This document shows positions 36,170 through 45,578 of a stretch of DNA of 64,000 bases, piece after piece (within the stretch, counting starts at the first letter, position 1; every line of letters begins with the position of its first letter). The notes beneath the pieces are model-generated. The model made no database searches, was not told the DNA's origin, and saw only the letters and a list, made by a program, of their open reading frames with translations. Source of the stretch: Vibrio proteolyticus NBRC 13287 (lineage in GTDB: Bacteria; Pseudomonadota; Gammaproteobacteria; Enterobacterales; Vibrionaceae); NCBI RefSeq assembly GCF_000467125.1, contig NZ_BATJ01000008.1, positions 124,001 through 188,000 on the forward strand. The letters are read 5' to 3'. A program made the position numbers and the translations under genes.

Positions 36170-36745
36170 TTAGCGAGTGAGTGGCGCCAGATCAGCAGGG
36201 CGGTAGTACACCGATTTCAGCACTTTTCCCTGACGAATGGTTTTGGCGTCGGAAACAAAGTCTTCCGCACACTTCGCGATGATGTAGTCGCCTTTTTGGA
36301 CCGCCATCAGTTTAATGCCTTGCTCAGCGTAGTGAACTTCTGTGTCGGTGTATTCTTGTTCATTGTGGCACACTTTACTCATGTTGCTTGAGTGAACTTC
36401 ATCCCAACATGGAAGGAACTCGATACCACGATTAACAGCCACGTTCAGTAACAAATCAATCAGGTAGCTGATTGCCAGGTTATCCTCAACTTTATCGTGC
36501 CCAAGGTGCACCAGACGTCCCATCAGCACGTAGACACTGTCGATGATCGCGTCTGCTTGCTCTGTTTTATTGTCAGCCTCAGCCAGTTCCGTCAGCTCTT
36601 CAATTGCTAAAGAGGTATGCAGCGTATCCGCCTTCTCATCCAGGCTGTCAGGTGCTGCCACCGGAAGATCAAAAGTACTTCTGAATTCGGTGATGTCACG
36701 GTAGAGGTGATCAAAAATGTCTTGGGTCAGTTTAGATAAGTGCAT
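36170..36745 (-). CDS. MazG/HisE-like NTP pyrophosphohydrolase family protein
   Basis: A 191-residue mostly helical protein. The segment SLAIEELTELAEADNKTEQADAIIDSVYVL carries the E-x-x-E ... E-x-x-D metal-binding pattern of the all-alpha NTP-PPases (MazG, PRA-PH). Members hydrolyse non-canonical or excess NTPs to NMP and pyrophosphate. The C-terminal ~70 residues (NMSKVCHNEQEYTDTEVHY) are a region seen in vibrio homologues but of unknown function. Lies with the DUF1415 gene on the minus strand. Confidence 0.82.
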   Translation of the reverse strand: MHLSKLTQDIFDHLYRDITEFRSTFDLPVAAPDSLDEKADTLHTSLAIEELTELAEADNKTEQADAIIDSVYVLMGRLVHLGHDKVEDNLAISYLIDLLLNVAVNRGIEFLPCWDEVHSSNMSKVCHNEQEYTDTEVHYAEQGIKLMAVQKGDYIIAKCAEDFVSDAKTIRQGKVLKSVYYRPADLAPLTR

Positions 36746-36805
36746 TATCCCGGTCCATTGTGGTCAAAATGATGGGCCAATCTTACCAGACCCCCTGTCT
36801 TGCGG

Positions 36806-37381
36806 CTATCTCAGAGAGCCAAATAGGTACGGGAAGAGCCGTTTGCGTTCCGCGTCGGTTAAGTTTTGTACCCGGGCGATATTGGTCTCCGGAATGGCTT
36901 CCGGGTTGGGGTAGTGTTTCAGAACTCGTTCCATGCTCTCCTCGCGAATCAGGTGAAAGATTGGATAAGGGGAACGGTTAGTCAGGTTTTCGGCATCGTC
37001 TGGTGCTGTTCCGGCGAAGCAGTAGTCAGGATGGAAGGTCGCGACCTGGTAAACGCCTTCGCGGTCATGTTGGCGAATCAGTGCCTCGACCCAATCAATA
37101 AATAAGTTGTACTCAAAGAAGTCTGCAAGCATGTGTGGCGCGACGACCAAGGTTGTTTCCAGCGCGTCGGGTTCGGTTTCGTCCAGTTCAATGATTTGGT
37201 CAAGGATATCCTGTAGCAGGTCTTCATCCTGGCTTGCTGAGCTGACGAAGATCTTAATTTGCTTGTTGCGTTGAGGTTTGGCGGCAAACGGACATAAGTT
37301 TAACCCGATCACCACCTCTGTTAACCACTGCTCGACCTGCTGAGCTATTGCATTGCTGTCGGCTGATTGGAGTTCTGACAT
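36806..37381 (-). CDS. DUF1415 family protein
   Basis: A 191-residue soluble protein. It begins QQVEQWLTEVVIGLNLCPFA, the opening typical of DUF1415, and contains VATFHPDYCFAG and NRSPYPIFHLIRE, also diagnostic. The family is widespread in gammaproteobacteria, and its function is unknown. No signal peptide or transmembrane segment is visible. It precedes the MazG-like gene by 60 bases. Confidence 0.85.
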   Translation of the reverse strand: MSELQSADSNAIAQQVEQWLTEVVIGLNLCPFAAKPQRNKQIKIFVSSASQDEDLLQDILDQIIELDETEPDALETTLVVAPHMLADFFEYNLFIDWVEALIRQHDREGVYQVATFHPDYCFAGTAPDDAENLTNRSPYPIFHLIREESMERVLKHYPNPEAIPETNIARVQNLTDAERKRLFPYLFGSLR

Positions 37382-37424
37382 GACTACACGTATTTGAGTT
37401 GAACAAGCGGCTGAGTGTACCAGA

Positions 37425-38645
37425 TTACGCCGTCACTTGGTGTTGGTTTTGTTCACCAGCCGATTGGCGCTTGGATAACGCATAACAGAGCGAAAAAATA
37501 CAGACGTACAGCAGCATTCCTCCCAGAGACACGCTCAACCAGCCACCATGCTGCCAGCAATAAATCAGGAAGAACCCGCCCAAACTGCCACCAACATAAT
37601 AGTGCACCAGATACAGGGCCGTTGCGGTCGCTTTTGCTTGAATGGCTTTCTGGCTCACCCAGGCGTAAGCCAGCGTATGGGTGAAGAACGCGCCAAAGCT
37701 GATTAGGATTAGACCTAACAACATAAAGGGCAGTTGATCGACCAGCGCCAGCCACATGCCAATCATGCTGAGAATACTGCCTGTCACCATCCCGGGAATG
37801 GGCTGGCGGCGCTTAGTCCATTGCCCGGTCAGTTTAGAGCTGATGGTTCCGGATAGATAACAGATAAATATCAACGAGGCCAAGCCAATAGGCAGATTAT
37901 GTGGTTCACTGACCAGGCGAAAGCCCATCACAGAGTACAGGTTGACAAACAACGCGAAATTGGCACCGCCAATCAACATGGCAAGCCAGATGGTACGGTT
38001 AGAGAGATGTTTAACCAAGGCACGGTTATGATGAAAAAACAGACCATGAGTGGGCGTGAAATGTTGCTGAGTGGGTAACAATGACCAGACTGCAACGGCG
38101 CCGACAAAACTGAAGGCTGCCATGGCCAACACCGCTTCATGCCAGCCAAATGCTTCTGTGATCATTCCGCCTGCGATCCGTCCACATATACCACCCAGAG
38201 AGTTAGCCGCAATATAGCCACCAATCGCCTGACTGAACGCGGCCGGTGACAACTCTTCGACCATATAGGCCACCGCGACGGACGCAAAAGCTGCCAGCGC
38301 AACTCCCATCAGCGCACGAGTCATGGCCAGTAACCATAGGCTGTCTGTGAACACCATCAGAACGCCAATTAACGGCATGGCAAACAGCCCGAGTAGCATT
38401 ATACGCCGGCGCCCGAACGATTCGGAACTGATAGCCCAGGGAACCAGAAACAGCGACAGTGCCAACGTTGAGGCAGCAAATATCCAGTTGACTTGCGTTT
38501 CGCTGACGCCAAACTCGACCGCCATGTAGGGCAGCATTGGCTGAAAAACATATAAGTTACAAAAAACCAGAAACGAACCCAGAGCCAGGCTCAAGACAAC
38601 ATGGCGGTATTCACGGCTGCCTAATTCGATCATAAAATGACTCAT
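37425..38645 (-). CDS. MFS transporter (YnfM-like drug/metabolite exporter)
   Basis: A 406-residue major facilitator with about 12 hydrophobic segments. The loop 2-3 motif SESFGRRRIMLLG is the MFS signature G-x-x-x-D/E-R/K-x-G-R-[RK]. The family includes YnfM and related arabinose/drug-type exporters, with no substrate evident here. It is divergent from a LysR regulator across 94 bases, which is the usual arrangement for a locally regulated exporter. GTG at 38648 and ATG at 38633 are alternative starts. Confidence 0.88.
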   Translation of the reverse strand: MSHFMIELGSREYRHVVLSLALGSFLVFCNLYVFQPMLPYMAVEFGVSETQVNWIFAASTLALSLFLVPWAISSESFGRRRIMLLGLFAMPLIGVLMVFTDSLWLLAMTRALMGVALAAFASVAVAYMVEELSPAAFSQAIGGYIAANSLGGICGRIAGGMITEAFGWHEAVLAMAAFSFVGAVAVWSLLPTQQHFTPTHGLFFHHNRALVKHLSNRTIWLAMLIGGANFALFVNLYSVMGFRLVSEPHNLPIGLASLIFICYLSGTISSKLTGQWTKRRQPIPGMVTGSILSMIGMWLALVDQLPFMLLGLILISFGAFFTHTLAYAWVSQKAIQAKATATALYLVHYYVGGSLGGFFLIYCWQHGGWLSVSLGGMLLYVCIFSLCYALSKRQSAGEQNQHQVTA

Positions 38646-38709
38646 CACCTCACGTAGAAAACGTGATTAAGTTATCATTTACTTCTGGATTAATTAAATA
38701 TATTAAAAA

Positions 38710-38722
38710 TATCACAATGATA
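38710..38722. promoter_or_regulatory. LysR-type operator between the MFS and LysR genes
   Basis: TATCACAATGATA is a T-N11-A motif with perfect inverted arms ATATCA/TGATAT and three-base spacer. It sits in the 94-base divergent region, 17 bases before the regulator start, as expected for autoregulation and exporter control. Confidence 0.6.
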
Positions 38723-38739
38723 TATTTTTTATATTCACT

Positions 38740-39609
38740 ATGGACAGTCGCCAACTGAAACATTTTGTCGCTGTCGCTGACCACGGACATTTCACCATGG
38801 CGGCGAAAGCCCTGCACATAGCTCAGCCTGCACTGAGTATCTCCATTCGCAAGTTTGAAGCTCAATTAGGCGTGGAGCTGTTTCGTCGGCAAGACCGTAA
38901 GGTTGAGTTGACCTACGAAGGGAAGGTGCTCTATGAACATGCCAAGCGCATCCTGCAACAATTCGATGACGCTAAACTGGCCATGGATGAACTGATCGGT
39001 CTGGAAAAAGGAGAGGTCAGGTTGGGGGCGCCAAGTATGATGGGGTCGTACTTTTTTCCTGAGATTGTTATGGCGTTCAAAAGTCATTACCCGAACCTGA
39101 AACTGACCTTGATCGATGCCGGAACACAATCAATACGTCAGATGCTTCTGGACGGTGAGCTGGATATCGGCGTGATCAATAATGCGGATGTGCCGGACGA
39201 TCTGGAAACGGACCATCTGCTGACGTCGGAAATGGTCGCAGTGGTGGGTCGAGATCATCCATTGGCGGAGCGAGCATCGCTTACCTTTGACGAATTTTTT
39301 GAGCACGAGTTAGTGATGTTCAAACCGGGCTACTTTCACCGGGACTTCATTGACGCTGTGTGTGAGAAATATGGGCTGAGCATGAAATTTTCGTTTGAAA
39401 CCAATTTGTTGCCGATGATACTCAGTATTGTAAAGCACGAATTCGCGATTACGGCATTGCTGGAGCTGGTGACTCAGCACGAAAAGGACGTGGTTGGTAT
39501 TTCCTTTCAACAGCCCGTTATGCTCGATTTAGCTCTGGCCTGGCGTAAAGACGGATATTTGTCGAAAGCGGACCGTACTTTCATCGAATTCATCAAGCGC
39601 TATGTGTGA
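38740..39609 (+). CDS. LysR-family transcriptional regulator
   Basis: A 289-residue LTTR. The winged helix-turn-helix is at residues 1-60 (LKHFVAVADHGHFTMAAKALHIAQPALSI-type pattern), followed by a periplasmic-binding-like effector domain (residues ~90-289) with GEVRLGAPSMMGSYFFPEIV. The divergent MFS gene is the most likely target. The effector is unknown; the CynR/CysB-type branch cannot be told apart here. The ATG lacks a clear SD, so translation may start on a short leader. Confidence 0.92.
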   Translation: MDSRQLKHFVAVADHGHFTMAAKALHIAQPALSISIRKFEAQLGVELFRRQDRKVELTYEGKVLYEHAKRILQQFDDAKLAMDELIGLEKGEVRLGAPSMMGSYFFPEIVMAFKSHYPNLKLTLIDAGTQSIRQMLLDGELDIGVINNADVPDDLETDHLLTSEMVAVVGRDHPLAERASLTFDEFFEHELVMFKPGYFHRDFIDAVCEKYGLSMKFSFETNLLPMILSIVKHEFAITALLELVTQHEKDVVGISFQQPVMLDLALAWRKDGYLSKADRTFIEFIKRYV

Positions 39610-39738
39610 TTCTTGGGTACAGAGTCGGCAGACAGCCAAAAATCAAGAAAGTTCTCATTATTTTTCGAGTTTTTTGGAATGGTACACAATTTGTTTCATT
39701 AATTTTAATAAATTCAATTTGTTTCCGCTTTGTCTGGT

Positions 39739-39766
39739 TTGACTTTTGTTTGTTCCAATCTATGTT
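39739..39766 (+). promoter_or_regulatory. Candidate sigma-70 promoter of ompA
   Basis: TTGACT (39739-39744) and TATGTT (39761-39766) separated by 16 bases. This puts the start of transcription about 60 bases before the ATG. Confidence 0.5.
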
Positions 39767-39834
39767 CATAAGGTTGCGCAGTGGTAAAAGTGCGTAGCTG
39801 GAATGTAATTAGAAAAACAGACTAAGGAATGACA

Positions 39835-40779
39835 ATGAAAAAGCTCGCTGCACTAATTTCAGCGTCAATGTTATTGGCGTCAACGTCTGCAATGGCTGAG
39901 TTTTATCTCGGTGCTAAAGCAGGTAAATCTTGGCTGGATGACGCATGTACTTCTACATCCGCATGTGATGACGAAGATGTGACTCTGGGTGTCTTTGGTG
40001 GTTACCAGTTCTGGGATTTTCTGTCACTTGAAGCTGGCTACGATCACTTAGGTAAGTTTGATGCTGCTGGTCTTGACGACGATTCCGTTCAGGCGTTCAC
40101 TCTGGCACCGAAACTCAACCTCTATTTAACCGACTCGTTCTCTGTCTACGGCAAGTTTGGTGGTGCGTACGTCGACTATGGTGACGAAAACGACGCCTCT
40201 TATCTGGGTGCGGTCGGTCTGCAACTTGACCCACACAAGAAAGTTGCGGTCCGTCTGGAGTACCAGGTACTGACAGACATCAACAATGATATCGTTCGCG
40301 CAGAAGCCAATTCTGCAACACTGGGTGTGGCATTCAAGTTTGGTGCCGAAGAAGAGCCGGTGATGATGGTGGAAGAGGAGATGGTTGTCGAAGAGCCTGT
40401 GGTTATGACCAAAACTTACGAAGCGTCGCTACTGGGTTCTGGCCTGTTCGCGCTCAACAGCACCGAGCTAAAACCTGAAAGTGAACAGCACTTGGGTGAG
40501 CTGGTGGATTTCCTCAACAAGTATCCTCAAGCCAATGTCGAACTCGTGGGGCATACCGACTCTTCCGGTACGGAAAAGTATAACCAGATGATCTCAGAGA
40601 AACGCGCGCAATCTGTTAAAAATGATCTGATGAAGCGTGGTATCTCGGCTAATCGCATCTCTGCCCGCGGTGAAGGGGAGAGCAATCCGGTTGCAGATAA
40701 CTCGACCAGAGAAGGCCGTGCTAAGAACCGCCGTGTTGATGTGTACGTACCAGAATTTGAGTACACGGTTGAACAGTAA
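39835..40779 (+). CDS. OmpA-family outer-membrane porin
   Basis: A 314-residue protein. Signal peptide KKLAALISASMLLASTSAMA is cleaved before EFYLGAKAG. A transmembrane eight-stranded barrel follows (to ~residue 175, FGGYQFWDFLSLEAGY). After an acidic Val-Glu-rich hinge (MMVEEEMVVEEPVVM) comes the peptidoglycan-binding OmpA C-terminal domain with NVELVGHTDSSGTEKYN and the diaminopimelate-binding Asp and Arg (NRRVDVYV). It anchors the outer membrane to murein. The start at 39835 has TAAGGA at optimal spacing; 39829 is too close. It is one of several OmpA paralogues known in vibrios, so no gene number is assigned. Confidence 0.92.
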   Translation: MKKLAALISASMLLASTSAMAEFYLGAKAGKSWLDDACTSTSACDDEDVTLGVFGGYQFWDFLSLEAGYDHLGKFDAAGLDDDSVQAFTLAPKLNLYLTDSFSVYGKFGGAYVDYGDENDASYLGAVGLQLDPHKKVAVRLEYQVLTDINNDIVRAEANSATLGVAFKFGAEEEPVMMVEEEMVVEEPVVMTKTYEASLLGSGLFALNSTELKPESEQHLGELVDFLNKYPQANVELVGHTDSSGTEKYNQMISEKRAQSVKNDLMKRGISANRISARGEGESNPVADNSTREGRAKNRRVDVYVPEFEYTVEQ

Positions 40780-40807
40780 GTCTTTCTTTACTGACATGTA
40801 AAATACA

Positions 40808-40834
40808 GAAGCCCCGATATTCTCGGGGCTTTTG
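40808..40834 (+). terminator. Terminator after the OmpA-like gene
   Basis: GCCCCGA (40811-40817) pairs with TCGGGGC (40823-40829), extended by AA/TT, then TTTT. The A-rich flank also lets it end the converging glutaredoxin gene. Confidence 0.9.
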
Positions 40835-40850
40835 TCGTTTTAACCGTTCG

Positions 40851-41081
40851 CTATTTGGAGCGGTACATTTTTTCGAAGTTGGCAGGATTCCAACCAATCA
40901 TAATACGATCGCCAATTTTAAGTACCGGCAGAGAACGGGCGCCGATGGCATCCAGCTCTTTGCGGCCACGCTGCATTTTTGCATTGCAAAGACGATACGG
41001 AATGTTTTTTGATTCCAGATAACGTTGAGCATCTTTGCAGTGTGGGCATTTGTCTTTGACGTACAGAACAACACGTTTCAT
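40851..41081 (-). CDS. Small glutaredoxin-like protein
   Basis: A 76-residue thioredoxin-fold protein with the active site KCPHCKDAQ near residue 12, the cis-proline in SLPVL, and the GW end region. It resembles short glutaredoxins and NrdH-type proteins. CPHC (rather than CPYC) is an unusual active-site variant, seen in some glutaredoxin-like proteins. It would reduce disulfides or mixed disulfides in the cytoplasm. Convergent with the OmpA-like gene. Confidence 0.88.
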   Translation of the reverse strand: MKRVVLYVKDKCPHCKDAQRYLESKNIPYRLCNAKMQRGRKELDAIGARSLPVLKIGDRIMIGWNPANFEKMYRSK

Positions 41082-41237
41082 AGCTATACGGGTTTTCGAA
41101 AATTTAGCAGGCTAGTGTAGCGAAAACCGACCCGAGACAAAAGCGCTCGCTGGCCATTTCAGTTGTCAACACGGCCGTGCATATCTGATACACTTGCCGC
41201 CTTTCATTTCAGGACATGATGGCAGAGTTGGTGAGTC

Positions 41238-41738
41238 ATGCATTCTTCACTTCGTTACGTGCACGGGTACCCGCAGCACATTGTTGAGCAAGTAGAGTCT
41301 TTGGTGACATCCGGTAAGTTAGTGCGCTGGTTCGAGCATCGCTACCCAGAAAAACACACTATCAAGAGTGAGAAAGCCCTGCTTGATTACACGATGGCGC
41401 TCAAAAATCGTTTTATGAAGAAAGCGGCCCCATTGAGCAAAGTCATTTACGACAGCAAAATTCATCTCATTAACAATGCTCTGGGACTTCATACCTATGC
41501 TTCACGAGTGCATGGTGGAAAAATTCGTTCGAAGAATGAAATACGTATTGCCAGTATCTTTAAAGATGCACCAGAACCTCTGTTGAAGATGTTGGTGGTT
41601 CATGAGCTGGCCCATCTTAAAGAAAAAGAGCACAACAAAGCATTTTATCAACTTTGTTGTCATATGGAGCCGGATTACCACCAACTCGAACTTGATGCCC
41701 GCTTGTTCATGATTTATCAGGAACTGAAAAACCAGTAA
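41238..41738 (+). CDS. YgjP-like metallopeptidase domain protein
   Basis: A 166-residue protein of the DUF45/WLM family. VVHELAHLKEKEHNKAFYQL carries the HExxH zinc motif plus a third His, as in YgjP and SprT-type metallopeptidases. The conserved end CHMEPDYHQLELDARLF is also typical. Peptidase activity of the family is inferred from the motif, not proven. It starts a two-gene group with rlmF (six-base gap). Confidence 0.85.
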   Translation: MHSSLRYVHGYPQHIVEQVESLVTSGKLVRWFEHRYPEKHTIKSEKALLDYTMALKNRFMKKAAPLSKVIYDSKIHLINNALGLHTYASRVHGGKIRSKNEIRIASIFKDAPEPLLKMLVVHELAHLKEKEHNKAFYQLCCHMEPDYHQLELDARLFMIYQELKNQ

Positions 41739-41744
41739 ACCAAT

Positions 41745-42812
41745 ATGACTAAAAAAAATAACCGATCGTTACAGCGTGCAGTCGCCCAAGGAAAGACACA
41801 GGCCGAATCCCAAAGCAGCATGGTATTTAAAACGATAAAAGGAAAAGCGGGCTTACACGCCAACAACCCGCACCGGGGACGTTATCCATTTCTGGAACTG
41901 GTTAGAGCGCTGCCGGAGCTGAAAGCTCACGTGGTCAAAAATCCAAAAGGTGAGCAAAGTATCGATTTTTCGGATCCGACGGCCGTGAAATGTCTGAACA
42001 AGGCACTTTTGGCACACTATTATGGTGTTCAGGCGTGGGATATTCCTCAAGGCTATTTGTGTCCACCGATTCCCGGGCGGGCTGATTACATTCATCGCGC
42101 TGCCGAACTGCTGAGCAACGAATGCCCAGGATTAAAGCACAACCAGATTCAGGCGTTGGATATCGGTGTGGGGGCGAACTGCATATATCCGATTGTGGCT
42201 TCTGTTGCGTATGGATGGCGTTATGTAGGCAGTGACGTTGATCCGGTATCGGTCAAAAATGCCAATCAGATCGTAGCTAACAATCGTTCTCTTGCTGGCT
42301 TAGTGACATGTCGGCTTCAGGAACAGAGTCGTTTTACGTTTCAAGGTATCATCCAACCGGGTGAATATTACGACATTACCACCTGCAATCCGCCGTTTCA
42401 CAAATCATTGGCGGAAGCGGAGCAAGGGACACAGCGGAAATTACGTAATCTGAATGAAAACCGGGCAAAGCGAGGCCAGTCCTATCAATCTGCAAAACCG
42501 GCCAAGGATGCCAACACCGTATTGAATTTTGGTGGTCAGAAAGCTGAACTCTGGTGTCCGGGTGGCGAAGCGTCGTTTATTAAGAACATGGCGTTTGAGA
42601 GCCGTGACTTTGGCGCTCAGGTATTGTGGTTTACCAGTTTGCTCTCAAAAAAAGAGAACGTTCGCTGGATGAGAAAAAATCTGGAGAAAGCTGGCGCGGC
42701 AGAAGCACGGGTTTATGAAATGAGTCAGGGACAGAAAATCAGTCGCTTTATCGCCTGGACGTTTCAAACGCCGGAGCAAAGAGCGCGTTGGTTTAAAGCC
42801 AAGCAAAGATAA
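41745..42812 (+). CDS. rlmF: 23S rRNA m6A1618 methyltransferase
   Basis: A 355-residue methyltransferase (E. coli RlmF 308). Conserved segments: [35 protein letters not shown] (in two parts), [12 protein letters not shown] (AdoMet-binding loop) and catalytic TCNPPFHKS, a NPPF motif of N6-adenine methyltransferases. It methylates A1618 of 23S rRNA. The basic N-terminus is longer than in E. coli. It directly follows the metallopeptidase gene. Confidence 0.95.
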   Translation: MTKKNNRSLQRAVAQGKTQAESQSSMVFKTIKGKAGLHANNPHRGRYPFLELVRALPELKAHVVKNPKGEQSIDFSDPTAVKCLNKALLAHYYGVQAWDIPQGYLCPPIPGRADYIHRAAELLSNECPGLKHNQIQALDIGVGANCIYPIVASVAYGWRYVGSDVDPVSVKNANQIVANNRSLAGLVTCRLQEQSRFTFQGIIQPGEYYDITTCNPPFHKSLAEAEQGTQRKLRNLNENRAKRGQSYQSAKPAKDANTVLNFGGQKAELWCPGGEASFIKNMAFESRDFGAQVLWFTSLLSKKENVRWMRKNLEKAGAAEARVYEMSQGQKISRFIAWTFQTPEQRARWFKAKQR

Positions 42813-42815
42813 TGC

Positions 42816-42839
42816 AAGCGAGCTGCGGCTCGCTTTTTT
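42816..42839 (+). terminator. Terminator after rlmF
   Basis: AAGCGAGC (42816-42823) pairs with GCTCGCTT (42828-42835), four-base loop, then TTTT. It touches the converging PilW-like stop. Confidence 0.88.
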
Positions 42840-43554
42840 AATGGCTTAGAGCCAGCAGTTGATTTTGGTAGCTGTTCTTCATTTGGGTGTTGCCCGCTTT
42901 TTCTTCGACTTTTATCAGCATTTCCAATGAGGCGCGATGCACGCCCCATTTTTCCTGAAACTGCAACAGGCGTTGTCTGGCATTGGTATAGTCTTTTTGA
43001 TCGATATCCAACTGGGTTAACTGGAATAGCGCACGAATCCGGTTTGGGTTGTGATCGACGGCCTGCTGGAAATAGTTTTTGGCTTGTGCTTTATCGCCTG
43101 ACTTTAAGGCGCAAAACGCGGCATTTTCATAAGAAGACGCGACCTGGTAATAGTCCGGCTGGTGGATGGCTTTATTGAAGTAAATATCTGCCAGGTTGTA
43201 TTTACCATGCTTACACAAAAACGTGCCGTAATTATTCAAAACGTTGCCATTGTGAGGGTGCTGTTTGAGAGCCTGACGATACTGCGCTGCAGCCGATTCT
43301 GCTTCACCTACGGCTTCGTAGTAGTAGGCCATGGACAGTTGGGCGCGATAGTAGTCGGGAGCGTGCTTGAGAGCCTGTTCCAGATTCTCACGGGCACGGG
43401 GCATGTTGCCCTGATCCAGATAACCCAGCCCTAGGGCTATTCTTGATTCTGACATATCAACAGGGTTAGGTTTAAATTCTGTCTGTTGGTTGTCCGATAC
43501 CGATATGCACCCCGTGAGGGTCAGCAACAGACAGGCCACAAAACAAAGCCGCAT
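42838..43554 (-). CDS. PilW/PilF-like TPR lipoprotein
   Basis: A 238-residue lipoprotein: signal with lipobox LTGC (Cys16), then at least five tetratricopeptide repeats (GLGYLDQGNMPRARENLEQAL, and similar). It matches the PilF/PilW outer-membrane protein that helps assemble the PilQ secretin ring of type IV pili. The usual pilF locus lies beside ispG and rodZ; those are absent here, so this could be a paralogue with another role. AAGGAG precedes the ATG. Confidence 0.8.
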   Translation of the reverse strand: MRLCFVACLLLTLTGCISVSDNQQTEFKPNPVDMSESRIALGLGYLDQGNMPRARENLEQALKHAPDYYRAQLSMAYYYEAVGEAESAAAQYRQALKQHPHNGNVLNNYGTFLCKHGKYNLADIYFNKAIHQPDYYQVASSYENAAFCALKSGDKAQAKNYFQQAVDHNPNRIRALFQLTQLDIDQKDYTNARQRLLQFQEKWGVHRASLEMLIKVEEKAGNTQMKNSYQNQLLALSH

Positions 43555-43657
43555 GGTTCACTCCTTTGAAATCACGCTCGTATGATAAGTCAGAGTGACG
43601 GATTTCAGTATTCCGGAGCATGACAATGCGATCTGTCTGGCAATATACATGAGATTG

Positions 43658-43678
43658 CACCGCCAGTTGCTGGCGGTG
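43658..43678 (-). terminator. Hairpin after metA
   Basis: A perfect nine-base stem CACCGCCAG (43658-43666) with CTGGCGGTG (43670-43678), three-base loop, 17 bases beyond the metA stop. No T-run, so its role as a terminator is not certain. Confidence 0.55.
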
Positions 43679-43694
43679 TAACCAATCCCAACCG

Positions 43695-44639
43695 TCAGTT
43701 CTCGTCCCGAGTAAACTTGTCTTCGCTGAAATGTTCAAGATCGTACGGTGTTTGTTGATAAACGCAGTAGTTCAGCCAGTTAGAGAACAACAAATGCCCG
43801 TGACTGCGCCAACTGGCAATTGGCTTATTGTCCGGGTTGTTGTTTGGGTAGTAGTTGATTGGGATCGCCGGTTCCATGCCTTCACCTAAATCGCGGATGT
43901 ACTCGTTGTGCAGTGTCATGGCATCGTATTCAGGGTGCCCGGTGACAAACACATTGCGCTTGTCTTTCGTGGAGGCGAGATAAACACCGGCAATATCGGA
44001 CGTGGCCAGAATGTCCAGATCGGTATGTTCATTGAGAAATTCCGGTGAGAAATCAGCGTAGCGGGAGTGTGGTGCTAAAAATGTATCATCAAAGCCGCGC
44101 AGAACCGGATGGTGTGGATCGTGAATCTCATGATGGTAAACACCAGACAACTTCTCTTTACGCGTACGTTTGGGCAAGTCGTACAGAAGTTTTAGCCCTG
44201 CCTGAGCCGCCCAGCAGACATAAAGGGTTGATGTCACATGCGCTTTAGCCCATGCCATAATGGTCTGAAGGTGCTCCCAGTAGAGAACATCTTCAAACTG
44301 AACCAAACCTAGCGGGGCGCCTGTAATGATAAGACCATCGAAATTGCGATTCTTAATGGTTTCAAACTGACGATAGAAGGTGTCCAGATGTTCCGTTGGT
44401 GTGTTTTTACTTGGACGATCATCGATTCTCAGCAACTCAACATCCACCTGAAGTGGGGAGTTGGACAACAGACGCAGGAATTGGGTTTCGGTCTCAATCT
44501 TCTTTGGCATCAAGTTCAGGATCAGCACCTTAAGTGGACGAATCTCCTGAGTGGATGCACGTGATTCCGCCATAATAAAGATATTCTCGTTGCGCAAAAT
44601 ATCCGTAGCAGGTAATTGATCGGGGATCTTGATCGGCAC
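43695..44639 (-). CDS. metA: Homoserine O-succinyltransferase
   Basis: A 314-residue class-I-amidotransferase-like enzyme (E. coli MetA 309), first dedicated step of methionine synthesis. The catalytic Cys lies in YVCWAAQAG, the His of the triad in VTGHPEYDA. Start [15 protein letters not shown] is typical. A few proteobacterial homologues use acetyl-CoA instead; the residue that decides this was not evaluated. A MetJ-like box lies upstream. Confidence 0.95.
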   Translation of the reverse strand: MPIKIPDQLPATDILRNENIFIMAESRASTQEIRPLKVLILNLMPKKIETETQFLRLLSNSPLQVDVELLRIDDRPSKNTPTEHLDTFYRQFETIKNRNFDGLIITGAPLGLVQFEDVLYWEHLQTIMAWAKAHVTSTLYVCWAAQAGLKLLYDLPKRTRKEKLSGVYHHEIHDPHHPVLRGFDDTFLAPHSRYADFSPEFLNEHTDLDILATSDIAGVYLASTKDKRNVFVTGHPEYDAMTLHNEYIRDLGEGMEPAIPINYYPNNNPDNKPIASWRSHGHLLFSNWLNYCVYQQTPYDLEHFSEDKFTRDEN

Positions 44640-44666
44640 AGCTTTCTCCCTAAGCTTGTCTTTCTG

Positions 44667-44682
44667 GACGTCTATACTTCCA
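44667..44682. promoter_or_regulatory. Candidate MetJ box of metA
   Basis: Two adjacent eight-base units GGACGTCT and ATACTTCC match the MetJ consensus AGACGTCT at seven and five of eight positions. They lie ~28-43 bases before the metA start on the minus strand. MetJ needs at least two tandem boxes. Confidence 0.55.
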
Positions 44683-44769
44683 AAGTTAACCTAATCAATT
44701 TGAGATGTCGATAGCCAATTGACGCATTTTTCCTTAATATCGCCTCTTGATCTTAAGTCTGGACAGCAA

Positions 44770-45162
44770 ATGGCACCAACACTGACATTAATTCGTGGGC
44801 TTCCAGGGTCGGGGAAATCGACCTTAGCAAAAACCATGAATGCCCATCATTTCGAAGCCGACATGTATTTCCTCAATGACGAAGGGGAGTATCACTATGA
44901 TGCTGATCATATTGCGCGAGCTCACCATTGGTGCCAGGCCCAAACCAAACGTTGTCTAGCTGCCGGTCAGGATGTTGTGGTCGCCAATACATTTATCCGG
45001 CGCTGGGAAATGCGGGTCTATCAGAAAATGGCGCAAGTTTATGGTGCGCGTCTGGAAGTGATCGAGTGTGATGGCGAATATCAGAATATCCACGGTGTTG
45101 ATGAACACACTATTAAAGAAATGCGAAAAAGGTGGCAGGCGTGGCAAAGCGATCCCCGATAA
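44770..45162 (+). CDS. P-loop kinase-like ATPase
   Basis: A 130-residue protein opening with LTLIRGLPGSGKSTLAKTM, a perfect Walker A. ADMYFLNDEGEYHYDADH, VVVANTFIRRWEM and the EVIECDGEYQNIHGV end match small polynucleotide-kinase-like/N4BP2-type ATPases of gammaproteobacteria. Substrate unknown. The start at 44770 gives a typical N-terminus; a longer frame from 44719 adds residues that resemble no family. The next gene starts five bases after the stop. Confidence 0.82.
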   Translation: MAPTLTLIRGLPGSGKSTLAKTMNAHHFEADMYFLNDEGEYHYDADHIARAHHWCQAQTKRCLAAGQDVVVANTFIRRWEMRVYQKMAQVYGARLEVIECDGEYQNIHGVDEHTIKEMRKRWQAWQSDPR

Positions 45163-45167
45163 TTGAA

Positions 45168-45563
45168 ATGACGTCTTACGGAATTTATTCCACATGGGAT
45201 TCAAAATCTAAGCACCTTCCTAAAATTCAAGAGTTTACGACGCACGTACCAGCAGACATTGATGTCGAGTTCGGGTTTATCGTCAACATCAAAAAAGCCA
45301 AAGGGGCCGTCATTCATTACTGTATTGACCACCCGGGTATTTTGAGTAAGAAAGGGGATCCGCTGGCGCCTTTTGAGGGTGAAGAGCATGTCGGCAGCAA
45401 CGACTGGGACTTCTATCTTGGCGATACTATTTGGGCTCCAGTGAATGACAAACTGGGCCAATGGCAAATGCGTATTGAACTTAACGGTAGAACCATCGCT
45501 GAGAAAACGTTCCATCTGGTAGCGAGAGACGAAGGCCAGTTCTGGAAAAAACGCGGCTTTTGA
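45168..45563 (+). CDS. DUF3859 family protein
   Basis: A 131-residue soluble protein starting MTSYGIYSTWDSKSKHLPKI and ending VARDEGQFWKKRGF, both typical of DUF3859. The predicted fold is an immunoglobulin-like beta sandwich (IHYCIDHPGIL, QWQMRIELNGRTI). Function unknown. It directly follows the P-loop ATPase gene and converges on the EAL gene. Confidence 0.82.
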   Translation: MTSYGIYSTWDSKSKHLPKIQEFTTHVPADIDVEFGFIVNIKKAKGAVIHYCIDHPGILSKKGDPLAPFEGEEHVGSNDWDFYLGDTIWAPVNDKLGQWQMRIELNGRTIAEKTFHLVARDEGQFWKKRGF

Positions 45564-45578
45564 TCGGACAGCTCGGAT

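Noticed and set aside
39835..40779. Sigma-E promoter for the OmpA-like gene
   Set aside because: No GAACTT-N16-TCTGA-like element; a sigma-70-like pair fits better.
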